From NCBI GenBank assembly GCA_049325415.1, contig JBMOLL010000017.1, positions 1 through 64,000 of the forward strand: 64,000 bases of DNA, written 5' to 3'. The stretch is from JBMOLL01 sp049325415. GTDB taxonomy: Bacteria > Bacteroidota > Bacteroidia > Bacteroidales > GCA-2748055. The notes beneath the pieces were generated by a model. It worked only from the letters and a program-made list of their open reading frames with translations, was not told where the DNA came from and made no database searches. Below are positions 1 to 8,305 of this stretch, piece after piece; the first letter of the stretch is position 1; each line of letters starts with the position of its first letter. A program made the translations under genes and the position numbers.

Positions 1-29
1 ATTTCCTTTACTTTCTGAAAAGAAATCTA

Positions 30-39
30 CTAAAACTAA
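30..39 (-). promoter_or_regulatory. Candidate operator half-site before susC
   Basis: The plus strand reads CTAAAACTAA, the reverse complement of TTAGTTTTAG, which occurs twice before the GH30 gene. A one-mismatch copy precedes the regulator gene. It ends five bases before the susC ATG, so it may instead be just the A-rich stretch that often precedes Bacteroidota start codons. The sharing between units of one locus is seen; the operator role is inference. Confidence 0.35.
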
Positions 40-44
40 AATCC

Positions 45-3000
45 ATGAAGACTACTTTAACGCTGTTATTGTTGTTTTTATCCGCATTTGTGCTTCAGGC
101 ACAGGTAAAGATAACCGGGAAGGTTTATGACGCAGAGAATGGCGGGCCGCTTCCGGGAGTAAACATCATCGAATCGGGCACCGCAAACGGTACCATCTCC
201 GATTTCGACGGGAATTTCACTCTGAGCGTCAGAAACCGGGAATCCAGAATCACTTTCTCTTTTGTCGGGTATAATACGCAGGAGATTGTAGTTGCCGATC
301 AGACTGTAATAGAAGTCAGGCTGGCACCTGAAACCATTTCCCTGAATGAGGTAATGGTGGTGGGATACGGCACCCAGAAGAAAAGTGTGGTGACCGGTTC
401 CATTGCCAAGATAGACCAGGACGAACTGTCAAAATCGACGGACACCCGCATTGAGCAGGCCCTGCAGGGACGCACCTCCGGGGTGATGATCATGAACAAC
501 TCGGGCCAGCCGGGCGACAACCTGTCGATCCGCATCCGCGGAACAGGGACCAATAACGACCCCGACCCGCTGTTTATCATTGACGGGCTGCCCATGGAAA
601 AAGAAGGCCTCGATTATCTGAATGCGAACGACATCGCTTCCATCGAGGTGCTTAAAGATGCTTCCAGCTGCTCCATTTACGGTACAAGGGGCGCCAACGG
701 GGTTGTGATCATAACCACCAAGCAGGGAAAGAAAAACGGCCGGTTTACAGTAAGTTACGACGGATACTACGGCTTCCAGAATCCCTGGAAAAAAATGGAT
801 CTGCTGAATGCCCAGCAGTACATGGATATTATCAATGAAGCCGGGGTAAACGACAAACGCACCAATCCCTACTTCTCCCAGGCCATGATGGACACGATCA
901 ACTGGAGTACCGACTGGCAGGACGAGATGTATTATTACAATGCGCCCAAGACCAACCATACCTTTTCCTTTAACGGCGGAAGTGAGAATTCAACCTTTTC
1001 TTCGTCACTTTCCTACTTCGGTCAGGATGGTATCGTTGCGGAAGGAAAATCGAATTTCAACAGGCTTACCTACCGTCTCAACACCACCCACGACTTTGGA
1101 AAGCTTACGATTGGCTCGAATATGAACGTGGTAAACATCAAAACCAAAGGGATCGACGGAAACACCCAGTATGGAACCGGGATCAACCAGGCGCTGAATA
1201 TCCAGCCTATCGTTCCGGTCACCTATTCCAACGGTGCCTACGCCACTCCTTCCGATTTCGGCGTGGGTCTGCAGGAGATTACCAACCCGGTAGCCCTGCT
1301 CGAGATCATCAATTCCAAGACCAACACCAATAAGGTACTGGGCAATGTGAATGCTACCTATGAAATCATTGAAGGACTGAAGTTCCGGACCGATTTTGGC
1401 GGGGAGGTCGCCGTTGTGGAATGGAAATCGTTCACCCCGGTATATTTCATCGACACCAACCACCAGAACGACAGTACCAATTACATGGGACAGTCGACCA
1501 CCAAATACGTACGCTGGAACTGGGATAACACCCTTACCTATACCAAATCATTCGGCAATCACAACCTGGTTGCCCTGGTGGGGATGACCCGGTTTAAAGA
1601 ATACAGCGAAGGGACCTGGATCGAAATGCGTAACCTCATCTTCAACGACCTGGATCACGCTTACCTGGATAACTCCCAGAGCACCACAGCAAGGGCTTCG
1701 GGAGGTTATGGGGAACATACACTTGCCTCTCTTTTTGCCAGGCTTAACTATAACTATAATGAGAAATACCTGTTTGAAGGAGTTGTGAGACGTGACGGCT
1801 CTTCAAGGTTCGGTTCGGATAACAAATACGGTATCTTTCCTGCCTTCTCGGCAGGCTGGGTGATCTCCAAGGAGGATTTCTTCCCGCAGCTTGGCGCCAT
1901 CAGTTTCGCCAAACTGAGAGCCAGCTGGGGTCAGAACGGAAATGAAAAGATACCCGACTTTGCCTACACCTCCACAATGAGCAGCAGCCTTATCTACTAC
2001 TTTGGTACGGATCAGACGCCCTATTACGGGATCCAGCCCTCACGCTACCCGAACTCTGCGCTTAAATGGGAAACTTCCCAGCAGTTTGACGCAGGACTTG
2101 ACCTCGCCTTACTGAATAACAAATTAAGTTTCCTGTTCAACTTCTACGACAAACGGACGAAAGACTGGCTGATCGACGCCCCTGCCATGACCATGATAGG
2201 AAATACCAGGCCATATGTAAACGGTGGCGAAGTAAAAAACACCGGTTTTGAGATTGAACTCGGTTATAAGGAAAGATTCTCCAACAATCTGTCCTTCAGC
2301 GTTTCCATGAACGGATCCACCAACAAATCAAAGGTCCTGAGCATCAATAACGTTGATGGTAAATTGTATGGTTCTGAAGGTATCAAGGGACAGGGAGCTG
2401 TACTCCTGGCCGAAGAAGGCAGTCCGCTCGGATATTTCTGGGGCTATGAGACTTCCGGCGTATTCCAGACAGTCGAGGAAATTGCCAATTATCCGGCTCA
2501 GAAGAATGCCAAGGTCGGCGACCTGATCTTTGTGGACCAGGATACCAGCGGTACGCTGAATGATGACGATAAGGTTTACCTGGGTACCCCCTATCCGAAA
2601 CTTATCCTGGGTCTGAACCTAACCCTGGAATGGAAAGGTTTCGATGTATACATGTTCTGGTATTCTGCCCTTGGCCACCAGATCTGGAGGGCCAACCGTA
2701 GAGATGACCTGAAATATTCCAATTTCTCCACCGACGTTCTTAACAGGTGGCATGGAGAAGGCACCAGCTACGATTATCCGAGGGTGACTATTTCGGACCC
2801 CAACGGCTCCTGGAAGAAACCCTCAGATTTTTACGTGGAAGATGCCGATTTCCTCCGGCTGAAAAGTGTAACCCTTGGTTATACCCTTCCGAAGACCCTG
2901 ACCAGCTTCCTGAAGGTTCAGAAAATCCGGATCTATGTCAGCGGTGAAAACCTCCTGACCTTCACCAAGTATTCCGGCCTGGATGTGGAAGTCGGCGGCG

Positions 3001-3080
3001 GACCGCTCGGTCTGGGTATAGATTACGGTGTGTATCCGCAGGCAAAAACCGTACTCGGCGGATTAAGCATTACCTTCTGA
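45..3080 (+). CDS. susC: SusC/RagA-family TonB-dependent outer-membrane receptor
   Basis: This protein imports oligosaccharides across the outer membrane, powered by TonB, with a SusD lipoprotein as lid. The 1011-residue length is normal for SusC. Residues 1-20 are a signal peptide ending in LQAQ. A carboxypeptidase-regulatory-like domain follows at about 22-105, then the plug at about 115-230 with the family segments VGYGTQKKSVVTGSI and LSIRIRGTGT, then a beta-barrel to the C-terminal Phe. The ATG at 45 directly precedes the signal peptide. susD follows after 28 bases, the classic pair. The nearby GH30 and GH5 genes suggest a beta-glucan ligand, which is inference; the receptor sequence alone does not fix the substrate. 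Confidence 0.96.
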   Translation: MKTTLTLLLLFLSAFVLQAQVKITGKVYDAENGGPLPGVNIIESGTANGTISDFDGNFTLSVRNRESRITFSFVGYNTQEIVVADQTVIEVRLAPETISLNEVMVVGYGTQKKSVVTGSIAKIDQDELSKSTDTRIEQALQGRTSGVMIMNNSGQPGDNLSIRIRGTGTNNDPDPLFIIDGLPMEKEGLDYLNANDIASIEVLKDASSCSIYGTRGANGVVIITTKQGKKNGRFTVSYDGYYGFQNPWKKMDLLNAQQYMDIINEAGVNDKRTNPYFSQAMMDTINWSTDWQDEMYYYNAPKTNHTFSFNGGSENSTFSSSLSYFGQDGIVAEGKSNFNRLTYRLNTTHDFGKLTIGSNMNVVNIKTKGIDGNTQYGTGINQALNIQPIVPVTYSNGAYATPSDFGVGLQEITNPVALLEIINSKTNTNKVLGNVNATYEIIEGLKFRTDFGGEVAVVEWKSFTPVYFIDTNHQNDSTNYMGQSTTKYVRWNWDNTLTYTKSFGNHNLVALVGMTRFKEYSEGTWIEMRNLIFNDLDHAYLDNSQSTTARASGGYGEHTLASLFARLNYNYNEKYLFEGVVRRDGSSRFGSDNKYGIFPAFSAGWVISKEDFFPQLGAISFAKLRASWGQNGNEKIPDFAYTSTMSSSLIYYFGTDQTPYYGIQPSRYPNSALKWETSQQFDAGLDLALLNNKLSFLFNFYDKRTKDWLIDAPAMTMIGNTRPYVNGGEVKNTGFEIELGYKERFSNNLSFSVSMNGSTNKSKVLSINNVDGKLYGSEGIKGQGAVLLAEEGSPLGYFWGYETSGVFQTVEEIANYPAQKNAKVGDLIFVDQDTSGTLNDDDKVYLGTPYPKLILGLNLTLEWKGFDVYMFWYSALGHQIWRANRRDDLKYSNFSTDVLNRWHGEGTSYDYPRVTISDPNGSWKKPSDFYVEDADFLRLKSVTLGYTLPKTLTSFLKVQKIRIYVSGENLLTFTKYSGLDVEVGGGPLGLGIDYGVYPQAKTVLGGLSITF

Positions 3081-3108
3081 AAACAGGAAAAATCTAAAGA
3101 CGAAAGAC

Positions 3109-4716
3109 ATGAAAAAAATAAATATTATACAGAAGATCATGGTTCCGGCACTGCTGCTGACCCTGATCTCTTCCTGCGCAGATGATTTCCTGACGCTGGA
3201 ACCGAAGACCAGTTACCTTGAAGCCAACGCCTATAAAACAGAAGCAGACGCATTTAATGCTGTTGTGGCTGTATACGATGCTTTCTCCGTGCAAAACTGG
3301 AATATCGTGTCCTTACAGGCCGATATCGTTTCCGACGATGTTTATACCGGTGGAGAACCCGGCGGAGGTATGTGGCAGTGGCAGGACCAGGAAGTCGGGA
3401 TAATCGACACGGAAAACGGTGCGGCAGCCGACCTGTGGAGCCGTCTTTACTCGGGGATCTACCGGGCCAATATGTTCTTTGAAAAAGAGCCCGGGATTGA
3501 ATGGGTATCCGATGCAAAAAGACAGCGCTATCATGCAGAGGTTTCCGTGCTCAGGGCATGGTTTAACTGGGATCTTGCCCGTCATTACGGCTGGGCACCG
3601 CTGATTAAGGAACTCCTGCCCAGCAGTGAGGATTATAAAGATGCCGTACAGGCGACCCCCGATGAACTTTACCAGTTTATCGTTGAAGAACTGGTGGGCG
3701 CCATAGATGGCCTTCCCGAAACAATTCCAGCCACTGAAGCAGGACGTATTACAAAGGATGTGGCAAGGGTTCTCCTGGCAAGGGTTGTGATGTACTACGA
3801 AGACTTCGTGGTACCCGTTATGGGAGCCACAGCCACCCTGAGTGTCGACGGTACCCTGATCAATAAAGCCTATGTGGCCCAATTGTTGAAAGATATCATT
3901 GAAAGCGAGCGTTATCAACTCCTTCCGGATTACGAGGATGTATTCGCCTGGGATAATGAAAACAATGCCGAATCGATCTTCGAGATCCAGTATTCGGAAA
4001 AGAGCTTTTCGGGCGACTGGGGACTCTGGACGGTTGATGGCAATGCCATGGTTATTTTCCTCGGACCCCGTAACCCGAGTCCGGACTCGGTCTACTCCAC
4101 CGGATGGAGTTTTGGTACCCTCACCTGGTCGCTGATCGATGAATTTGAACCTGCCGATAATGTGCGTTTCCATACCACAGTATTCAATGCCGATATGGAA
4201 CTTGACAGCTATACCAAGTCCTATCAGAATACAGGTTACTTCAATCGTAAGTACATGCCCAGAAAGGCCTACTATCCCTTGCAGGGAACGGCTGAACTCA
4301 ATTATCCGAAGAATTTCATCGAAATGCGCCTTGCAGAGGTTTACCTTATGGCTTCCGAGCTTTACCTGGATACCGATCCCGATCTTGCACTCGATTATCT
4401 GAATGAGGTGCGTACCAGGGCAATGGGTGATGCAGCCGCACTGAATTCCATTACTCTTGACGCCATCTATCACGAGAAAAGAGTTGAATTTGCCTGCGAA
4501 GGCGTTCGTAAATGGGACCTGATGCGGCGCGGACTGGATTATGCCACCGATAAAATCGATGCCAGTTGGGACGTGCCGGAAACCGTTCCTAATATTGATG
4601 ATTTCACCGGCCATTCCTTCAACCGGAATGCATGGGGCATGTTGCCGATCCCTGCTTCAGAGATCAGGCTTGCCAATCCGGGTGTGCTGATGCAGTATGT
4701 ACCGGCTTTCCAGTAA
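3109..4716 (+). CDS. susD: SusD/RagB-family nutrient-binding lipoprotein
   Basis: This is the surface glycan-binding lipoprotein that caps the SusC barrel. It has 535 residues. The signal peptide ends in a lipobox ISSC with Cys23 as lipidation site, followed by acidic residues ADD that fit a surface-export signal. The N-terminal SusD-like region (FLTLEPKTSYLEANAYKTEAD) carries TPR-like helices. The C-terminal RagB/SusD region shows the conserved EMRLAEVYLMASE and the late signature EKRVEFACEGVRKWDLMRRG. The AGGAAAAA stretch about 20 bases before the ATG and the 28-base gap to susC support co-transcription. A hairpin with a T-run follows the stop. Confidence 0.96.
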   Translation: MKKINIIQKIMVPALLLTLISSCADDFLTLEPKTSYLEANAYKTEADAFNAVVAVYDAFSVQNWNIVSLQADIVSDDVYTGGEPGGGMWQWQDQEVGIIDTENGAAADLWSRLYSGIYRANMFFEKEPGIEWVSDAKRQRYHAEVSVLRAWFNWDLARHYGWAPLIKELLPSSEDYKDAVQATPDELYQFIVEELVGAIDGLPETIPATEAGRITKDVARVLLARVVMYYEDFVVPVMGATATLSVDGTLINKAYVAQLLKDIIESERYQLLPDYEDVFAWDNENNAESIFEIQYSEKSFSGDWGLWTVDGNAMVIFLGPRNPSPDSVYSTGWSFGTLTWSLIDEFEPADNVRFHTTVFNADMELDSYTKSYQNTGYFNRKYMPRKAYYPLQGTAELNYPKNFIEMRLAEVYLMASELYLDTDPDLALDYLNEVRTRAMGDAAALNSITLDAIYHEKRVEFACEGVRKWDLMRRGLDYATDKIDASWDVPETVPNIDDFTGHSFNRNAWGMLPIPASEIRLANPGVLMQYVPAFQ

Positions 4717-4740
4717 AATCAGGTAAAAACTGATGCTATT

Positions 4741-4775
4741 GAGGCTGTCCTGCAAAGGGCAGCCTCTTTATTTTA
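4741..4775 (+). terminator. Intrinsic terminator after susD
   Basis: A ten-base stem GAGGCTGTCC / GGGCAGCCTC with one G-T pair and a TGCAAA loop is followed by TTTATTTT. It lies 24 bases after the susD stop, so the regulator gene downstream is probably a separate unit. Confidence 0.8.
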
Positions 4776-4887
4776 CCGGCAGGCACATCTGCAAGGCACT
4801 CAGTAATAAGACTCTGTTCCATCAGAAAGCCGGACCTCTGCAGGACCCGGTGATTCCTGCTGCATTCCATAGCTTCCAAAACATAAC

Positions 4888-4921
4888 TTTTTCCCAAAAT
4901 CCGATAAATACCCTATATTTG
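4888..4921 (+). promoter_or_regulatory. Bacteroidota-type promoter of the regulator gene
   Basis: TATATTTG at 4914-4921 matches the TAnnTTTG -7 consensus. A T-rich TTTTTC at 4888-4893 sits at roughly -33 spacing. Transcription would start near 4928, giving a leader of about 35 bases before the ATG at 4963. Confidence 0.55.
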
Positions 4922-4924
4922 ATT

Positions 4925-4941
4925 CCGGTAACTGAAACTAA
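4925..4941 (+). promoter_or_regulatory. Candidate operator shared with the GH30 leader
   Basis: CCGGTAACTGAAACTAA here matches the reverse complement of 8182-8198 (CCGGTAACTAAAACTAA) at 16 of 17 positions, and similarity continues a few bases beyond. It covers the expected transcription start just after the -7 box at 4914-4921, a position that would fit autoregulation. The sharing is seen directly; binding by the adjacent regulator is inference. Confidence 0.45.
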
Positions 4942-4962
4942 AATACTGCTTGTAGCTCACTT

Positions 4963-7947
4963 ATGCTGATCAGGACCAGAAAAGTCTTTATGATCCTTAT
5001 ACTGCTGATCTCTTTCAGCAGTGTGGTATTTGCCGGCTCCAGCTATCCGGGCAATGTATCCCTTCAGTTCAACTGGCTTACAAGGGAGAACGGGCTTGCG
5101 CATAATAATGTGGAAGCCATTCTGCAGGACTCCGACGGTTTCATCTGGTTCGGTACCCGTAACGGGCTCTGCCGCTACGACGGCTATGAATTCCGCACCT
5201 ATCAGTCGTCGGGCAATCCGGGATCGGTATCAGGTAACCGGATCATGTCGCTCTGTGAAGACCGTAACGGATCGATCTGGGTAGGGACCTATAACACCGG
5301 ACTGAACCGTTTCGACAAGCAGACTGAAACCTTTTACCGCTATGGCCCGGAAAGCGGCCTCGGAAATACCGTGTACCGGATCGTTACCCTGAAAGACGGC
5401 ACCTTATTCGCCTGTACCAATTACGGACTTGCAGTTTACGAAGCTGAAAAAGACAGCTTTGCGGTTTATTTCCATGATGAATCGGATCCTTATTCACTAC
5501 GTTCCTCTGTGGTTTATGATCTGCACGAGACACAGAAGGGAGAAATATATGTTGCAACCGAATCTGCTGATATTCAAATATTTAACCGAGTTGAGAGCCG
5601 CTTTTATCCCCTTGCCTACAAGAGGGATCCGGCACTGAACAACAATTACCGGAAAAGGATTATTGAAGACCGCAACGGTATGCTCTATATTGCTGCGTAT
5701 ATGCACGGATTCTGTCGCCTCGACCCTTCCACCGGCAAATCTGTGCTTTACACCCAGCAACCCGGACAGCTGTCGACCAATGTACTTATGGGCGACATGG
5801 CTCTTGCTCCCGACGGCCGGATCTGGATCAGTACCGACGGGAACGGAGTGATCATCTATGACCCTGAAAACGAAGACTTTTCCTTCCTGAGCAATAAACC
5901 AGGTGAAGCGCCCGTGTTATCGAGCGATCATATCTATACCATCTATTTCGACAGGGAAGAACGGGTCTGGATCGGGACCTTCAACAAAGGCATAAATTTT
6001 TTCGATCCCCGACAATATAAATTCCATATTCCCGACCGGGAATTCCCCTTCTGGAACGCGCTGCATAACAAGAGTGTGCTTGCCCTCTTCGAGGATTCAA
6101 AGGGAAGGATCTGGGCCGGAACCGATGGCAACGGACTGTACATGTGGGATAAGGGCAAGGTTACCCGATATACGGCCAATCCGGGACGCCTGAATTCCCT
6201 GTCGTCTGATGTGATCACCTCGCTGGCCGAAGATGACCGGGGCCATATCCTCATCGGCACCTATGCGGGAGGCTTCCTTTCGCTAGATCCGGAAACAGGA
6301 AAATTCACCCATTACTCCCAGAGTCGTCCGAACGAAATAAACTCCACCAACGTCTGGGCCATCCTGAAAGACAGCAGGCAGAGGATCTGGCTGGGCTTAC
6401 TTGGGAACGGAGTGGACCTTTACGATCCAGTGGCAAAAACATTCACCAATTTCGGACCGCAATCTGCCCGTACCGAACGGATCAACTTCGAAAACGTCAT
6501 GGCCATTATGGAAGATTCCGAAGGCGATATCTGGTTCGGATCCGAAGGAAGAGGTATATATATCCTCGATAACCAGACCGGCCGGATCAGGAGAATTGCA
6601 CCGGTCGGTAATTCCGATGTGACTACCAACGGGATCATAAAATCACTCTTCCAGGATCACTGGGGTGTTTACTGGATCGGGACGGAAGGCAGCGGGCTTT
6701 ACAGGTACGACCGGGTAAGCGGAGATATCCGGCAGTTTACCAGGGCCGACGGATTGCCCGGCAATATTATCCAGAGCATTTTTGAGGACCAGCAGGGCTA
6801 TCTCTGGATGGGTACATCCGATGGGATATCCATGTATGACATGAACACCGGTACGTTTGTGAATTTCCTGCGCGAAGACGGACTGTCGGGCAATGAATTC
6901 AATCCGAATGCCTGCAGAAGACTCTCGGATGGCAGGATCATTATCGGGACCACAAGCGGTGTTGATATATTCGATCCGGCCGCTATCCACCTGAATGGGA
7001 TTGTCCCGAAAGTCTGTTTTACCAAACTGAAGATCTATAACGAGGAAGTTTTGCCGGGGGCAGAGATCAATGGCAAAGTAATCCTGCATGAAAGCATCCT
7101 CCGGCAGAAATCCGTTACCCTGACACACAGGGAGCAAAGTTTTTCCGTTGAATTTGCAGCGCTCAACCTTACCCTCCCCAGAAAATGCCAGTACCGTTAT
7201 ATGCTGGAAGGCTTTGATCCCTTCTGGATCTCCACCTCCTCCGAACAGCGTGTGGCCAGTTATTCCAACCTTGATCCCGGTGAATACCGGCTCCGCGTCA
7301 GGGCATCCAACAACGACGGAAGATGGGGTGAAAACGAAGCCGATCTGGTCATTACTATCCTGCCTCCCTTATATGAAACCCTGGCCTTCAAGATCTTTCT
7401 GGTTTGTGTGATCATACTGGGGATTATGCTATTCTTCCGCTACCGGCTTAATCTTCATAAGGAACGCTTCCGCCAGCAGCAGGCCGAGCAGGATAAACGG
7501 ATCGTGGAACTGGAAAATGAAAAACTGGAAGCCGAACTGCAAAAACTGGCCTTTCATGTGATCAACAGGAACCGGCTGCTGGCTGAGCAGAAGAACCGGT
7601 TGCTGGGCCTCTCGCTGAAAGCACGCGAATCGGTGAAGGAAGGCATCTCCAAGATCATAGAGAAAATTGATGAGGACCTGGACGACGAGAAAGACTGGAA
7701 ATATATCGAACCACAGCTGGATAAACTGTACGACAATTTTATTACCCGTCTGAGGGAAAAACACCCCGATCTCACCCTGTCGGAAATTAAGATTGCAGCT
7801 TATGTCAGGATGAACCTGGGCAGCAAGGAAATTTCCGAGTTCATGCATAAAACCATCCGGGCGGTAGAGAACGACCGCTACCGTCTGCGGAAGAAACTCG
7901 GCCTGGATTCCAATGATTCACTCCAGCACTACCTTTCTAATTTATGA
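4963..7947 (+). CDS. Membrane one-component regulator: propeller sensor, triple-Tyr domain, LuxR-type HTH
   Basis: This is a 994-residue sensor-regulator predicted to control the surrounding polysaccharide locus. A signal peptide occupies residues 1-25. Two seven-bladed propellers of Reg_prop repeats follow at about 35-725; the repeats look like DSDGFIWFGTRNGLCRYDG. A Y_Y_Y domain lies at about 730-800 (PGEYRLRVRASNNDGRWGE) and one membrane helix at about 806-826 (FKIFLVCVIILGIMLFF). A charged coiled coil spans about 830-875. A LuxR/GerE-like helix-turn-helix spans about 935-990 (LTLSEIKIAAYVRMNLGSKEIS, KTIRAVENDRYRLRKKLGL). No histidine-kinase or receiver domain is present, so this is not a hybrid two-component system but a DNA-binding relative. 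The ATG at 4963 gives a proper signal peptide. Confidence 0.92.
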   Translation: MLIRTRKVFMILILLISFSSVVFAGSSYPGNVSLQFNWLTRENGLAHNNVEAILQDSDGFIWFGTRNGLCRYDGYEFRTYQSSGNPGSVSGNRIMSLCEDRNGSIWVGTYNTGLNRFDKQTETFYRYGPESGLGNTVYRIVTLKDGTLFACTNYGLAVYEAEKDSFAVYFHDESDPYSLRSSVVYDLHETQKGEIYVATESADIQIFNRVESRFYPLAYKRDPALNNNYRKRIIEDRNGMLYIAAYMHGFCRLDPSTGKSVLYTQQPGQLSTNVLMGDMALAPDGRIWISTDGNGVIIYDPENEDFSFLSNKPGEAPVLSSDHIYTIYFDREERVWIGTFNKGINFFDPRQYKFHIPDREFPFWNALHNKSVLALFEDSKGRIWAGTDGNGLYMWDKGKVTRYTANPGRLNSLSSDVITSLAEDDRGHILIGTYAGGFLSLDPETGKFTHYSQSRPNEINSTNVWAILKDSRQRIWLGLLGNGVDLYDPVAKTFTNFGPQSARTERINFENVMAIMEDSEGDIWFGSEGRGIYILDNQTGRIRRIAPVGNSDVTTNGIIKSLFQDHWGVYWIGTEGSGLYRYDRVSGDIRQFTRADGLPGNIIQSIFEDQQGYLWMGTSDGISMYDMNTGTFVNFLREDGLSGNEFNPNACRRLSDGRIIIGTTSGVDIFDPAAIHLNGIVPKVCFTKLKIYNEEVLPGAEINGKVILHESILRQKSVTLTHREQSFSVEFAALNLTLPRKCQYRYMLEGFDPFWISTSSEQRVASYSNLDPGEYRLRVRASNNDGRWGENEADLVITILPPLYETLAFKIFLVCVIILGIMLFFRYRLNLHKERFRQQQAEQDKRIVELENEKLEAELQKLAFHVINRNRLLAEQKNRLLGLSLKARESVKEGISKIIEKIDEDLDDEKDWKYIEPQLDKLYDNFITRLREKHPDLTLSEIKIAAYVRMNLGSKEISEFMHKTIRAVENDRYRLRKKLGLDSNDSLQHYLSNL

Positions 7948-7979
7948 TCCCGATAAGTTATTGGATGTGTTTTATTTAG

Positions 7980-8040
7980 CACTCATCTTCGAAGGATGAA
8001 AACCCATTTACAGGGCCTTCATACCGGAATGAGTGTTTTT
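7980..8040 (+). terminator. Possible terminator after the regulator gene
   Basis: CACTCAT at 7980-7986 pairs with ATGAGTG at 8029-8035, which is followed directly by TTTTT. Inside is a small hairpin around TTCGAA. The loop is long, so this is a branched structure and a weaker prediction than a simple stem-loop. Confidence 0.4.
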
Positions 8041-8160
8041 AAGTAGTGGCGGCTCCGGGACTAAAAGGTTTTAAGAGGCACATTATTTTATCCTCTCCGG
8101 CTTGTGCCGTATTTTGCAGATTAATTGACAGTCCTGTCATTAACTGAAAAGCCGAAAGGC

Positions 8161-8202
8161 TTAGTTTTAGGTGAGTTAGAGTTAGTTTTAGTTACCGGGA
8201 TC
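8161..8202 (+). promoter_or_regulatory. TTAGTTTTAG direct repeat, candidate operator
   Basis: TTAGTTTTAG occurs at 8161-8170 and 8182-8191, a period of 21 bases or two helical turns. A further TTAG lies between the copies. The second copy extends into a 17-base match (one mismatch, opposite strand) with 4925-4941 before the regulator gene. Helically phased repeats are a common layout for dimeric activators; here that role is inferred. Confidence 0.5.
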
Positions 8203-8203
8203 T

Positions 8204-8240
8204 GGAGGTTCTCCCGGACGAGGGAGAGCCTCCATTTTCT
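8204..8240 (+). terminator. Strong leader hairpin before GH30 gene
   Basis: GGAGGTTCTCCC (8204-8215) pairs with GGGAGAGCCTCC (8222-8233) with one wobble pair and a six-base loop, followed by ATTTTCT. It could be an intrinsic terminator, an attenuator, or a 5' stabilising hairpin, since it lies only 72 bases before the GH30 start. Confidence 0.55.
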
Positions 8241-8305
8241 ATTCCTGCTGACAACAGCGTGAGGTGAAGCAAAGAATTCAGTTATAATCAATAAACCTAT
8301 ACAAG

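Larger units (their letters stand above)
7948..8305 (+). other. 358-base leader between regulator and GH30 genes
   Basis: There is no credible gene here. From left to right it holds a terminator-like structure for the regulator gene at 7980-8040, CTAAAAGGTTTTAA near 8061-8074 with inverted half-sites, a TTAG-rich block with two exact TTAGTTTTAG copies at 8161-8202, and a strong hairpin at 8204-8233. The layout looks like a regulated promoter and leader for the GH30-GH5 operon. No clear TAnnTTTG box was found; TATTTTG near 8110 is one base short. Confidence 0.6.

Noticed and set aside
3313..4614. Open frame on the minus strand opposite susD
   Set aside because: It mirrors the susD gene, which has a full signal and RagB/SusD signature.
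4733..4969. Short plus-strand frame between susD and the regulator
   Set aside because: It covers the susD terminator and the regulator promoter and has no recognisable product.
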